A stretch of DNA of 64,000 bases, taken from the NCBI GenBank assembly GCA_019636095.1, contig JAHBYF010000002.1, positions 310,001 to 374,000 of the forward strand. The letters are read 5' to 3'. This DNA is from Hyphomonadaceae bacterium. Lineage in GTDB: Bacteria; Pseudomonadota; Alphaproteobacteria; Caulobacterales; Aquidulcibacteraceae. The notes under the pieces are model-generated. The model did not search any database. It was not told the DNA's origin and saw only the letters and a program-made list of their open reading frames with translations. The translations under genes and the position numbers were made by a program. Of the stretch, positions 46,575 through 55,901 are shown one piece after another (positions within the stretch are counted from its first letter, which is position 1; the number at the start of each line of letters is the position of its first letter).

Positions 46575-48800
46575 TTAGTCCTCTTCCGCGGCTGTCGTTT
46601 GTAGTGTCCACGGGCGATGGATTTCGGTTGAACGTGCGCGGACAATGCGCGGTCCGAGTGGACCTTCTGATATTGTTGCGCCGCCTAGGTGAGCGATGCT
46701 TGCGGCGCTAATGAAACCCGCCAAGCGGCATCGGGAGCTGAAGTCGGACGGTGCTTCTGTTTGGGCGACGACAATCGCGCGCGCAACACATGAGCGCTCA
46801 AGCGCAGCGGAGTCGCGCACGAGAAAGATTGCGCGATAGGGCGTTTGCCACCGGCAGAATGTCTCTGTGCAACTCTCGGCGGGTGCAAGTCTCTCAATCT
46901 CGAAGGGTGACAGCCCCAGCATTGAGCCCAGCCTGTCTCGCGCATAATTTGACCGGCGGCTGTTGCTTAGCAGCGTCCAACGGCCGCCGTCGCGCACATA
47001 GATGGCATGCAAATCGCCATCAAATGCCGCGACCGGCTGTGGAGCGCTGACATAGAGCGCGATACTGATGCCAAGCAAAGGCGCCCCACTCCAGCGCAAC
47101 GCGCCGCGCCACAGGCAAGCAGTTAGCAGCGCCATGACACAGGCCACAAAAGCGATATCCGGCGGTTTGGGTACGGCTTGGACCGCTTCTGGGCGCGCCC
47201 CGAAACTTTCACCGATCGCTGCAATGAGATCGAGCGCACTGGCCATGACTTGGAGCGGCGCGTCAGCCAGATTGAACGGGGCAAGCACGGCAGCAGCAAC
47301 AGCGGCGGGCGCGACGAGAAAGGAAAGTATCGGCTCAGCGAGTAGATTGGCCGGCAGTGAATAGATCGTGAAGCGCTGAAAATGGTACATCGCGAAAGGA
47401 TCGGTCGCGAGGCCAGCGACAACTGAGATAAGCAAGATCGCTCCTACGGCGCGTACGCCCCACTGCATCACACCGATGATCGGGCCGGGCGTCGGGAGCG
47501 CGGGCGCGTTCGGAGCGCGGCTCAACATTTCGAACAACGCCACGAGCGCCATGGTCGCTGCAAACGACATCTGAAAACTGACATCGAGAACGGACTCTGG
47601 AAACAGAAGCACGACAATCGCTGCTGCCAGCGCGAGCCCGCGCATGGAGATGGCAGGCCGATCGAGAAGGATCGCGCCGAATGCGACCGCAGCCATAATA
47701 AAGGAGCGCAGCGCCGGCACGTTGATGCCGGAGATGATAAGGTAGGCGCCAACAGCAACGAGGGCGCCAACGGCGGCTATCTTTTTGACCGGGAACCGCA
47801 GCGCGATCGGTGAGATCAGCGAAAACGTCCAGAGAAGTGCAGCAAAGACGAGACCGCCAACGATGCTCATGTGCACGCCGGAGACGGAGAGCAAATGTCC
47901 TAATCCAGCGTTGAACAGCACTTCGTTCGTGTCGCGATCGACGGCGCTCCGATCGCCCGAAATGAGAGCGGCGGCGATGCTGCCGCCACGTCCCGGGGCA
48001 ATATCTTGGATCTCGGCGGAGAGATCAGAACGCAGAGCGGCCAAACGTAGCCGCTGTCGATCAAACCACACGGCTGGGGGACTAAAATCTGCGGGACGGC
48101 AACGCCCGAACGAAAATCCTGTGGCGCCGAGGCGTTCGAAATAGGCGCGGCGCGCAAAGTCGTAGGCGCCGGGCGCCATCGGACCTGCTGGCGCCCTAAG
48201 GACACCAAAACAGCGTGCAGCGCGACCAGGCGTGAGCAAGCCTGCCTCGCTGACAGACATGCGAACATAGCGCGGAGGATCATTGACGCCATCAATTGAG
48301 CGCACCAGCAGGCGGAGTCGCGGTCCGTTGTCGTTGCGGTCGTTTGCAACCACCCAACCCTCAACTGCGCGCGGCTCTTCCGACGCGGCGAACGCCGATT
48401 GCGCCACGCCTTGAATTCGAACCTGCGCGGCGATGGCGCCAAGAGCGACAGCCGCGGCAACTGCACATAGCGCGGCGAGCAATTGCCGAGAGCGGATCTG
48501 CCAGCCCGTCGGCGCGGCGTCAGGGATGGCGGCCAGCCCCCATCCCGCCGCGACACTGAGCACGAAAACCACGCTAGCCGACCACGCGGGCGGATCAGTC
48601 GGCGCAAGGAGCCACCCGGCGCTACCCGCGACCAAGGCCGGCGCGAGCCACAGAATCCAACGATCCCGCTGAAGCGTCCAGAGATCGCTCGGGGCGCGGC
48701 TAGGAGAAAGCGCCGGTCGCGTGCTACCACGCGCGCGCTTTGACCAATCTGCTGAATTCTCCCCGATGAGCGTCGTCACCCGCTTCGCCCCCTCCCCCAC
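46575..48800 (-). CDS. comEC: ComEC/Rec2-type DNA-uptake channel
   Basis: 741-residue membrane protein. An N-terminal part (about 45-230, with the DUF4131-like segment) is followed by the Competence domain (about 260-530, with GLGHLLSVSGVHMSIVGGLV, the family hallmark) and many membrane helices. The C-terminal 170 residues are a degraded non-metallo-beta-lactamase-like part without the HxHxDH motif. ComEC moves single-stranded DNA into the cytoplasm during transformation. The start is uncertain: the frame opens at 48800 and overlaps gltX by 35 bases; GTG 48779 is an alternative, and no strong Shine-Dalgarno is seen. Confidence 0.9.
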   Translation of the reverse strand: MGEGAKRVTTLIGENSADWSKRARGSTRPALSPSRAPSDLWTLQRDRWILWLAPALVAGSAGWLLAPTDPPAWSASVVFVLSVAAGWGLAAIPDAAPTGWQIRSRQLLAALCAVAAAVALGAIAAQVRIQGVAQSAFAASEEPRAVEGWVVANDRNDNGPRLRLLVRSIDGVNDPPRYVRMSVSEAGLLTPGRAARCFGVLRAPAGPMAPGAYDFARRAYFERLGATGFSFGRCRPADFSPPAVWFDRQRLRLAALRSDLSAEIQDIAPGRGGSIAAALISGDRSAVDRDTNEVLFNAGLGHLLSVSGVHMSIVGGLVFAALLWTFSLISPIALRFPVKKIAAVGALVAVGAYLIISGINVPALRSFIMAAVAFGAILLDRPAISMRGLALAAAIVVLLFPESVLDVSFQMSFAATMALVALFEMLSRAPNAPALPTPGPIIGVMQWGVRAVGAILLISVVAGLATDPFAMYHFQRFTIYSLPANLLAEPILSFLVAPAAVAAAVLAPFNLADAPLQVMASALDLIAAIGESFGARPEAVQAVPKPPDIAFVACVMALLTACLWRGALRWSGAPLLGISIALYVSAPQPVAAFDGDLHAIYVRDGGRWTLLSNSRRSNYARDRLGSMLGLSPFEIERLAPAESCTETFCRWQTPYRAIFLVRDSAALERSCVARAIVVAQTEAPSDFSSRCRLAGFISAASIAHLGGATISEGPLGPRIVRARSTEIHRPWTLQTTAAEED

Positions 48801-50154
48801 AGGTTACCTCCATATCGGAAGCGCGCGCACGGCCCTTTTCAACTGGCTGTTCGCCAAGAAGATGGGCGGGACATTCCTTCTGCGGATTGAGGACACGGAT
48901 CGCGCCCGCTCCACACCGGAAGCGATTGAGGCGATCCTTGAGGGGATGGAGTGGCTCGGCCTCAAGCATGACGGCCAGGCTATCTACCAATTCGCTCGGG
49001 CCGAGCGGCACCGCCAGGCGGCGGAGGAGATGATCGCGCGCGGGACCGCGTTCCGTTGCTACATGACGGCTGAGGAGCAGGAAGCGCAGCGCAATCTGGC
49101 GCATGCCGAAGGTCGCGCCATTCGCTCGCCCTATCGCGATGGGAAGGCGCCGCCCTCGCCGGATGCGCCGTTCACGGTACGCCTGCGCGCGCCCGATGAC
49201 GGCGCGATCGTCAACGCCGACCTGATCCAGGGCGACGTTGTCATTAAGGCGCGCGACATCGACGATCTGGTGATGCTGAGAGCCGATGGAAACCCTACCT
49301 ACATGCTAGCGGTGGTGGTCGATGACCATGATATGGGCATCACCCATGTGATCCGCGGAGATGATCATCTGACCAACGCTGCGCGGCAGATTGTGATCTA
49401 TCGCGCGATGGATTGGTCACAGCCGCTGTTTGCGCACGTACCGCTCATTCACGGAGAGGATGGCAAAAAACTCTCGAAGCGCCACGGCGCGCAGGCTGTC
49501 CATGAATGGCGTGACATGGGCTACTTGCCGGAAGCAATGAACGCCTATCTCATGCGCCTGGGCTGGAGCCCGGGGCACGATGACATTTTGACGAAAGAGG
49601 AAGCGATTCCTCAGTTCAACATCGAGCAAATCGGCAAGGCGCCGGCGCGGCTCGATTTCAAGAAGCTCGATTCCGTCAACGCGCACTTCCTTTCCTTAGC
49701 CGACGACGCACGTCTGACACGCCTCGTTGAGGAGCAGTTGAAGGCACGCGGTGATGCGTCTTTGAGCGACGATTCACCCGCTGCTTTAGCGCGCGCCATT
49801 CCGGTGTTGAAAAAGCGGGCAAAGACCATTCCGGAGCTTGCCGAACAGGCGCGCTTCGTTTTGGCGAAACGACCGCTAACGCTTGACGACACAGCGAAAA
49901 AGTTGCTCAACGACGACTTCAAGCCACGTCTCTCGCGCCTACGTGACGCGCTCGAAAAAGAACCAACCTGGGACCATGTATCACTTGGCAGCGCGCTTAA
50001 GGCTTTCGCTACCAGCGAGGGCGTTGGCTTAGGACAAATCGGCCCTGGTCTGAGGGCGGCCCTTACGGGCGGCGCGCCTTCGCCAGACCTAGGTCAGACA
50101 TTGGAACTATTGGGCCGCGCCGAAGCGTTAGCGCGGATCGCAGACTACGTGTGA
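48766..50154 (+). CDS. gltX: Glutamyl-tRNA synthetase
   Basis: 462-residue class I aminoacyl-tRNA synthetase. The HIGH-type motif is TGYLHIGSARTALFNW and the KMSKS-type motif is DGKKLSKRHGA. The bacterial GluRS anticodon-binding domain fills the last 150 residues. Many alphaproteobacteria have two GltX enzymes, one of them also charging tRNA-Gln; which one this is cannot be told from the sequence alone. ATG 48766 is chosen because homology starts at residue 5. Overlaps the 5' end of divergent comEC. Confidence 0.96.
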   Translation: MSVVTRFAPSPTGYLHIGSARTALFNWLFAKKMGGTFLLRIEDTDRARSTPEAIEAILEGMEWLGLKHDGQAIYQFARAERHRQAAEEMIARGTAFRCYMTAEEQEAQRNLAHAEGRAIRSPYRDGKAPPSPDAPFTVRLRAPDDGAIVNADLIQGDVVIKARDIDDLVMLRADGNPTYMLAVVVDDHDMGITHVIRGDDHLTNAARQIVIYRAMDWSQPLFAHVPLIHGEDGKKLSKRHGAQAVHEWRDMGYLPEAMNAYLMRLGWSPGHDDILTKEEAIPQFNIEQIGKAPARLDFKKLDSVNAHFLSLADDARLTRLVEEQLKARGDASLSDDSPAALARAIPVLKKRAKTIPELAEQARFVLAKRPLTLDDTAKKLLNDDFKPRLSRLRDALEKEPTWDHVSLGSALKAFATSEGVGLGQIGPGLRAALTGGAPSPDLGQTLELLGRAEALARIADYV

Positions 50155-50166
50155 GGACGGACGTCG

Positions 50167-51474
50167 ATGGAAAGCAAAATCACCAAGAAGCCTTCGGCCA
50201 CGCTGACCGTAGACAACAAGCAGATCGAACTGCCTGTTTACGGAGGAAGCGTCGGACCGGACGTCGTCGACATTCGAAAACTCTACGGCCAAACTGGAGT
50301 TTTCACGTTCGATCCGGGCTTCACGTCAACGGCGTCGTGCGAGAGCCAGATCACTTATATCGACGGCGACGAGGGAGTGCTGCTTTATCGCGGATATCCG
50401 ATCGACCAGCTGGCCGAACACTCAAACTTCCTTGAGGTCTGCTACCTGCTCTCAAACGGCGAGCTGCCTACGGACTCCGAGTACAAGCGGTTCGAACAAA
50501 ACATCACCTATCACACGATGCTGCATTCGCAGTTCGATCGCTTCTTCGAAGGCTTCCGCCGCGATGCGCACCCGATGGCGATCATGGTTGGCACTGTGGG
50601 CGCGTTAGCGGCATTTTATCACGACAGCACCGACATCAACGACGCCAAGCAACGTACAATCGCCAGCCATCGGCTGATTGCAAAGATGCCGACCATCGCG
50701 GCGCGCGCGTTCAAGTACTCGATCGGCCAGCCGTTCGTTTCGCCCCGCAACGAACTCGACTACGCCTCGAACTTCTTGCGCCAGTGCTTTGCGGTGCCGG
50801 CCGAGGACTACAAGATCAATCCCGTACTGGCTCGCGCCATGGATGTGTTTTTCATCCTGCACGCCGACCACGAGCAAAACGCGTCGACTTCGACCGTGCG
50901 TTTGGCGGGCTCCTCGGGCGCCAATCCGTTTGCCTGTATTTCGTCTGGCATCGCCTGCCTTTGGGGGCCCGCTCATGGCGGTGCAAACGAAGCAGCGCTC
51001 AACATGCTCGAAGAGATCGGAACGGTCGATAAGATCCCGGACTTCATTCGCCGCGTGAAAGACCCGAACGACGACATACGCCTGATGGGCTTTGGACACC
51101 GCGTCTACAAGAACTACGATCCACGCGCGAAGGCGATGCAGAAACTCTGTCACGCTGTCCTGAAAGAAACCGGCGGCGAAGACAACCCGACGCTCAAAGT
51201 CGCAATGGAGCTTGAGAAGATCGCGCTGAACGACGAATATTTCGTCAGCCGCAAGCTCTACCCGAACATCGATTTCTACTCAGGCATCACGCTGCGCGCG
51301 ATGGGCTTCCCGACGTCGATGTTCACGGTGCTGTTCGCAGTAGCGCGTACGGTTGGTTGGATCGCTCAGTGGACCGAGATGATGGAAGACGAGAGCCAGA
51401 AGATCGGCCGTCCGCGTCAGGTCTATACGGGCGCGCCGAAGCGCGACTACGTCGAGCGCAACAAGCGGGGATAA
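50167..51474 (+). CDS. gltA: Citrate synthase
   Basis: 435 residues, type II hexameric citrate synthase. It joins acetyl-CoA and oxaloacetate at the start of the TCA cycle, using acetyl-CoA from the Pdh complex encoded in this window. Motifs: [35 protein letters not shown] (catalytic His), [17 protein letters not shown] (second catalytic His) and [14 protein letters not shown] (catalytic Asp). Starts 12 bases after the gltX stop, so it is probably cotranscribed. Confidence 0.97.
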   Translation: MESKITKKPSATLTVDNKQIELPVYGGSVGPDVVDIRKLYGQTGVFTFDPGFTSTASCESQITYIDGDEGVLLYRGYPIDQLAEHSNFLEVCYLLSNGELPTDSEYKRFEQNITYHTMLHSQFDRFFEGFRRDAHPMAIMVGTVGALAAFYHDSTDINDAKQRTIASHRLIAKMPTIAARAFKYSIGQPFVSPRNELDYASNFLRQCFAVPAEDYKINPVLARAMDVFFILHADHEQNASTSTVRLAGSSGANPFACISSGIACLWGPAHGGANEAALNMLEEIGTVDKIPDFIRRVKDPNDDIRLMGFGHRVYKNYDPRAKAMQKLCHAVLKETGGEDNPTLKVAMELEKIALNDEYFVSRKLYPNIDFYSGITLRAMGFPTSMFTVLFAVARTVGWIAQWTEMMEDESQKIGRPRQVYTGAPKRDYVERNKRG

Positions 51475-51613
51475 ACGCGAGAAATCGCGAAGTTCCCTGC
51501 CCCACTCCCTAGTCTGCGCGAGAACTGCGGCGTCTATTCAGACGCCGCTCAGGCCCCGGCGCGCCTAATCGGCGCGGTTTGGGAACCAAAGGCCCAGAAA
51601 AGGGAGGGCTTTC

Positions 51614-52576
51614 ATGTTGAAAAACCTAGCTGCGGTATGCGCGGCGGCGTCGGCGCTCTTCGTGCTCGGCGCGACGGAGGCTAGCGCTGCCGTCAATGAC
51701 TTCGTAGGTCAGTGGACCAACCAAAACTCAAGTACGACAGACGTTACGCGCGTCACTGTCACGCGGAGCGGAGCAAACCTCCGCGTCAATGTGTTCGGGA
51801 GTTGCCACCCGACCGATTGCGATTGGGGCGCAGTGAACGCCACCGCCTTTGCGTCTAGCGCCGGCGGCAACTTAAACGACAACGCAGATGTGGTGATGGC
51901 GACCTACACTCAGGGTTTTGCACGCAAGACGGTTATGTTGCGCTTGAATGGCGCAAACGTCGCTTATGAAGTGTTCACCGAATTCACCGACCGCTCCGGC
52001 CGCGCAAACTACCACTCTAGCGGCCGGCTCACGCGCGCATCAGACGGCGGCGGCCGCGTGCCTGGCGGGCGCATACCCGGTGGTCTCATTCCGGGCCGCA
52101 TTGATACGCCGCTGAGCGAAGACTGCGTTAGCTTCACTCCGGGCGCACTGAGGGTCCAGAATGTAAGCGGACGCTGGAAGATCGTCGAAGGTTCGCATTG
52201 GGTGGCGGATTTCGGCTCGAACCGTGCGGCGGCTGAGCAGGGACTGGCTATCATTCTGCGTTATGGCTTCACGTCGCAATGCTTCGTCGCTCGCCCGAAC
52301 CCGGACATGACTTACTGGCGGCGTGGCGACCACGTGCCAAGTCTCGCGACCGGCGCAGGCGAGGATTGTTTGGCGGTCAATCCGGCGAACGTTGAGGCCC
52401 GCAATGTCAGCGGCCGCTGGAAGGTCGTCCAAGGCAACCAGTGGATGCTCGACTTTGGCGCCAACAGAGAAGGCGCTGAACAGGCCGCGCGTGTGATTCA
52501 GACGCACAACCTCAATCGCCAGTGTTTCGTCTCGCGGCCCAATCCGCCGATGACTTACTGGCTGTCCGCGCCGTAA
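51614..52576 (+). CDS. Exported protein with two C-terminal DC...FGxN...PxMTYW repeats
   Basis: 320 residues. A signal peptide (cleavage likely after ASA, residue 25) is followed by a globular domain (about 26-140; one Cys pair in GSCHPTDCDW), a Gly/Pro/Arg spacer (GGGRVPGGRIPGGLIPGRID) and two repeats of about 65 residues (about 168-237 and 252-317). Each repeat reads DC-x-N/F-P ... NVSGRWK-x-V ... W-x-x-DFG-x-N ... QCFV-x-RPNP-x-MTYW, with two cysteines that may form a disulfide. Similar repeats occur singly or in tandem in other secreted bacterial proteins; function unknown. AGGGAGGG lies just upstream of the ATG. Confidence 0.8.
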   Translation: MLKNLAAVCAAASALFVLGATEASAAVNDFVGQWTNQNSSTTDVTRVTVTRSGANLRVNVFGSCHPTDCDWGAVNATAFASSAGGNLNDNADVVMATYTQGFARKTVMLRLNGANVAYEVFTEFTDRSGRANYHSSGRLTRASDGGGRVPGGRIPGGLIPGRIDTPLSEDCVSFTPGALRVQNVSGRWKIVEGSHWVADFGSNRAAAEQGLAIILRYGFTSQCFVARPNPDMTYWRRGDHVPSLATGAGEDCLAVNPANVEARNVSGRWKVVQGNQWMLDFGANREGAEQAARVIQTHNLNRQCFVSRPNPPMTYWLSAP

Positions 52577-52599
52577 TCGTTTCGGCAGAGCGAGAGCAA

Positions 52600-53763
52600 C
52601 TAAGCGGCGGTCTCGGTGACGGGGTCGCCGCTTTTCATGACCCGTAGGACGGTGTCCGCCGCGATCTCGGCGGCTGGTGTGCCGCCCCTGCCCATCTTGG
52701 CAAGCGCTTCATCCTGCGCGCGGATCTGATCCTCTCGCGCATCTGCACTGTCGAGCAGCGGAGCAGCCGCTGCAGCTATGTTTTCCGGCGTGCATTTGGT
52801 TTGGATAAATTCCGGAGCGATTTCGGCATCGGCAGCAGTGTTCATCAGCGACGCGTATTTCGCTTTGAACAGAAATGCCCGCGCTATGGCCCAAGTAATC
52901 CAGCCGAGCTTGTAGCCAACAACAACAGGCGTTCCTTGGAGTGCAACTTCGGTCGTCACGGTTCCCGACGCGGCCAACGCGACTGTGGCGGCGGAGAACG
53001 CATCTTCTTTCTCGCTTTCATCGAGAATGCGTACGGCGGCAGGAACCTGCGCTGTCACCTGTTCGCGCACGCTGTTGGCGGCGACCGTGATGATGCGAAC
53101 GTCGCGATCGCGGTCGAGCAGCTCGGCCGCCTCCCAGAGCGTCGGACCAATACGTCGGATTTCCGCGTTCCGGCTGCCCGGTAGAACCAGAATGATCTTT
53201 TCTGTGTCGGTATAGCCTTGGCGCGCGCGAAGGGCTGCGCCATCACCGGGCTTGTAGCGCCCGAGGGCCGGATGCCCGCAGACCGTGCAAGCCAAGCCAA
53301 ACGGCTCATAGAACGGAACTTCAAAGTCGTGAATGCAAATCAGGTAATCGACTGTAGCGGCCAGCGTCTGGGCTCGTCCGGGGCGCGTCGCCCACACTTG
53401 CGGGCCTATGTATTTCACTAGCTTGATACCGGGCGCGACCGCACGAACTCCCTGCGCCACGCGAAGCGTAAAACCCCAGGAGTCGATTAAAACAACGACA
53501 TCGGGGTTGGCTTTCTGGATTGCCGCCACCGTTGCACTCACCGCGGCTTTCACCCGCGAATAGGCAAGCAACCCATCAATGAAACCCAAAACCGCTAGCC
53601 CTTTGATGTCCGCTTGGCTTGGCACGCCCTGCTCGGCCATGAGTGGGCCGCCAACGCCTTGGATATCAAGCGAGGCATCACGCTCCCGCAACACGCGCGC
53701 GAGATCGGCGCCAAGCGCATCACCTGACGATTCAGCAGCAACAAGGAAAACGCGTCCGCTCAC
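52600..53763 (-). CDS. lpxB: Lipid-A-disaccharide synthase
   Basis: 387-residue glycosyltransferase that joins UDP-diacylglucosamine and lipid X to make the lipid A disaccharide. Motifs: FLVAAESSGDALGADLARVL at the N-terminus, VLIDSWGFTLRVAQGVRA, IGPQVWATRPGRAQTLA and LVLPGSRNAEIRRIGPTLWE. Overlaps lpxI by four bases. Last gene of the envelope cluster. Confidence 0.97.
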   Translation of the reverse strand: MSGRVFLVAAESSGDALGADLARVLRERDASLDIQGVGGPLMAEQGVPSQADIKGLAVLGFIDGLLAYSRVKAAVSATVAAIQKANPDVVVLIDSWGFTLRVAQGVRAVAPGIKLVKYIGPQVWATRPGRAQTLAATVDYLICIHDFEVPFYEPFGLACTVCGHPALGRYKPGDGAALRARQGYTDTEKIILVLPGSRNAEIRRIGPTLWEAAELLDRDRDVRIITVAANSVREQVTAQVPAAVRILDESEKEDAFSAATVALAASGTVTTEVALQGTPVVVGYKLGWITWAIARAFLFKAKYASLMNTAADAEIAPEFIQTKCTPENIAAAAAPLLDSADAREDQIRAQDEALAKMGRGGTPAAEIAADTVLRVMKSGDPVTETAA

Positions 53764-54617
53764 GCTTTGTCCGCTTCGTCGGCCGTAAAGCCATAAACGA
53801 AAATTCCGTGCCGATTGGCGGTGGCGACAATGTCAATGCGGCGCACCGCGAGCGCACCCTGGGCTTCGACTGCGATCCCAGCAAGACCGGCGGCGGCTGC
53901 GCCTTCCACGGTTCGCACGCCAATAGTTGGAAGATCTATGCGCCGCTCCTGGATTGGCTTCGGGCGCTTCACGAGCACGCCGCGACGCGCTTGCGGCGTG
54001 CCGCGAATTGTAGATGGAAGGTCTGCGACGCGGCGGAGCATGGCGTCGGTGCCCTCTTGGGCTTCCACGGCGAGCACAAGGCCGTCGCAGACAACCACGC
54101 CCTGCCCGACGTCGAATGCGCCGCTAGCGGCAGCCACCATCGCTGCCTTGGCCATATCGCGCATGTTGTCGGCATTCGGAGCAACGGCGCCCCAAGCTGC
54201 AGCCGGCGCCAGCAGCTCATGCATGACTTGATCTGCCCCTACGACGCGAAACCCCGCCTTCTCGTGCTCGTTGAGGACCGCGCGGAGCAAGGCATCATCG
54301 CCTTGCGGCATTGCCGCCAGGATTGCCGGCAGCATCGAAAGCGCGACTTCATCCAGTTGCAAAGTCTTGAGATCGGGCCGTTGCACCTGGCCGAGGAGAA
54401 CAACCGCGTCGCAGCCCGCCTCCCGGATTGCATCCATGCGTGCGCCCATTTGACCGAGGCCGTGGCTCGCGCCCGGATGCGCTTCTAGTGCAGGGTCGGC
54501 CATGTTTGCGATGCGCGCGATGAAATACGGTCGTTGAGTGGCGGCAAGATGCTCCGCAAGCACGACGGGTAGCTCGCCACCGCCGGCAATGACGCCCAAC
54601 TTGCGCCAGCCGCTCAT
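53760..54617 (-). CDS. lpxI: UDP-2,3-diacylglucosamine diphosphatase (LpxI)
   Basis: 285 residues. It cleaves UDP-diacylglucosamine to lipid X plus UMP, replacing LpxH in alphaproteobacteria. Motifs: LGVIAGGGELPVVLAEHLAA at the N-terminus, GQMGARMDAIREAGCDAVVL and a C-terminal APTIGVRTVEGAAAAGLAGI-like RRIDLPTIGVRTVEGAAAAG segment. It begins one base after the lpxA stop and overlaps lpxB, so order lpxA-lpxI-lpxB is coupled. Confidence 0.95.
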   Translation of the reverse strand: MSGWRKLGVIAGGGELPVVLAEHLAATQRPYFIARIANMADPALEAHPGASHGLGQMGARMDAIREAGCDAVVLLGQVQRPDLKTLQLDEVALSMLPAILAAMPQGDDALLRAVLNEHEKAGFRVVGADQVMHELLAPAAAWGAVAPNADNMRDMAKAAMVAAASGAFDVGQGVVVCDGLVLAVEAQEGTDAMLRRVADLPSTIRGTPQARRGVLVKRPKPIQERRIDLPTIGVRTVEGAAAAGLAGIAVEAQGALAVRRIDIVATANRHGIFVYGFTADEADKA

Positions 54618-54618
54618 C

Positions 54619-55410
54619 TCAATCTCGCGGCATGCAAAGATTGCGGGCAGAGTCGACGCGGATGAAGTCGACGATCTCCATCACCTGCGGGTTGCCTGAG
54701 TACGCCTCAACGCAATCCTCAATGCGCTCTTGGAAGGTGCCTTCTTCCGCAAACAACAGGCGATAGGCGGCGCGAAGATCATGGATTTGTTCGCGGGTAA
54801 AGCCTCGCCTTTTCAAGCCCACGACATTCAGACCTCCGAGGTGGGCGTGGTTTCCGATGGCGGAGCCAAAAGGGATCAGGTCGGTCGTCATCAGGGCGCT
54901 GGCGCCCACGAAAGAATAGCGGCCAACACGCCCATGTTGATGGACACCTGAAAGGCCGCCAAGGAACGCAAAGTCGCCGACCTGCACGTGGCCACCGATG
55001 GTCGCTGTCTGCGCCATAATGACGTTGTTGCCGACGTTGCAATCATGCGCGACGTGGCAGTTGCCCATGATCAGACAATCATTTCCGATGTTGGTGACCG
55101 AGCGCCCGCGTGCGGTGCCGCGATGGATGGTTGCGTGCTCGCGAATGACGTTGTTGTCGCCGATCACGAGCCTTGTTGGCTCGCCCTTGTACGAAAGGTC
55201 CTGCGGCTCGCCACCGAGCCCCACGAAGGGCCATACTGTGTTGTTCTTCCCGAGCTCGGTGTGGCTCTCAATAAACACGTGGGCGATGAGCCTGCTGCCC
55301 TCCCCGACTTTGACGTCTGGCCCTATGACGCAGCCTGGGCCGATTTCGACGTTTGCACCCAGCTCGGCGCTTTCATCCACCACAGCGGTTTTGTGAACTT
55401 TGGCGCTCAT
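54619..55410 (-). CDS. lpxA: UDP-GlcNAc acyltransferase
   Basis: 263-residue left-handed beta-helix acyltransferase; first step of lipid A synthesis. Hexapeptide repeats fill the first 190 residues (for example NVEIGPGCVIGPDVKVGEGS) and the catalytic His is in NCHVAHDCNVGNN. ATG 55410 overlaps the fabZ stop by four bases (ATGA), which decides the start. Confidence 0.97.
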   Translation of the reverse strand: MSAKVHKTAVVDESAELGANVEIGPGCVIGPDVKVGEGSRLIAHVFIESHTELGKNNTVWPFVGLGGEPQDLSYKGEPTRLVIGDNNVIREHATIHRGTARGRSVTNIGNDCLIMGNCHVAHDCNVGNNVIMAQTATIGGHVQVGDFAFLGGLSGVHQHGRVGRYSFVGASALMTTDLIPFGSAIGNHAHLGGLNVVGLKRRGFTREQIHDLRAAYRLLFAEEGTFQERIEDCVEAYSGNPQVMEIVDFIRVDSARNLCMPRD

Positions 55411-55901
55411 AGCGAGTCCTGTGGACGATCGGCCTTCATGGCGGCGAACGTGCAATCGGTCGCGAGTTCGCCACGAACTTCGACGCGCCCTCGAAACTTG
55501 AAAATGTTGCGGCGTTCGAACAGCACTTCGACAAACATTTCCATCGTGTCGCCGGGCATCACCGGTTTCTTGAACCGGGCATTCTCAACTGACATGAAAA
55601 GGATGAGGTGCTTCGTGATGTCCGCATTCAACGTCTTAGACATCAGCACCGCGCCGGTTTGCGCGAGCGCCTCGATCTGTAAGACCCCAGGCATAACCGG
55701 AGCGCCTGGAAAGTGACCCGGAAAGAACGGTTCGTTGATGGTGACGTTCTTGATGCCGCGGATCGACTTATTCGGGATGTAATCAACGGCGCGATCGATG
55801 AGAAGGAACGGGTAGCGATGCGGGAGCCGGCGCAGAATTTCACCGATCTCGATCACGTCATCCGTGGTCTTCTGCTGTTCAGTTAGGTCATTTGCTTTCA
55901 T
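55407..55901 (-). CDS. fabZ: 3-hydroxyacyl-ACP dehydratase FabZ
   Basis: 164-residue hot-dog fold dehydratase of fatty-acid elongation. The catalytic His and Glu are in NEPFFPGHFPGAPVMPGVLQ and IEALAQTGA; LPHRYPFLLIDRAVDYIPN is the typical N-terminal motif. It controls flux between fatty acids and lipid A, which fits its place between lpxD and lpxA. Overlaps lpxD by 14 bases. Confidence 0.97.
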   Translation of the reverse strand: MKANDLTEQQKTTDDVIEIGEILRRLPHRYPFLLIDRAVDYIPNKSIRGIKNVTINEPFFPGHFPGAPVMPGVLQIEALAQTGAVLMSKTLNADITKHLILFMSVENARFKKPVMPGDTMEMFVEVLFERRNIFKFRGRVEVRGELATDCTFAAMKADRPQDSL

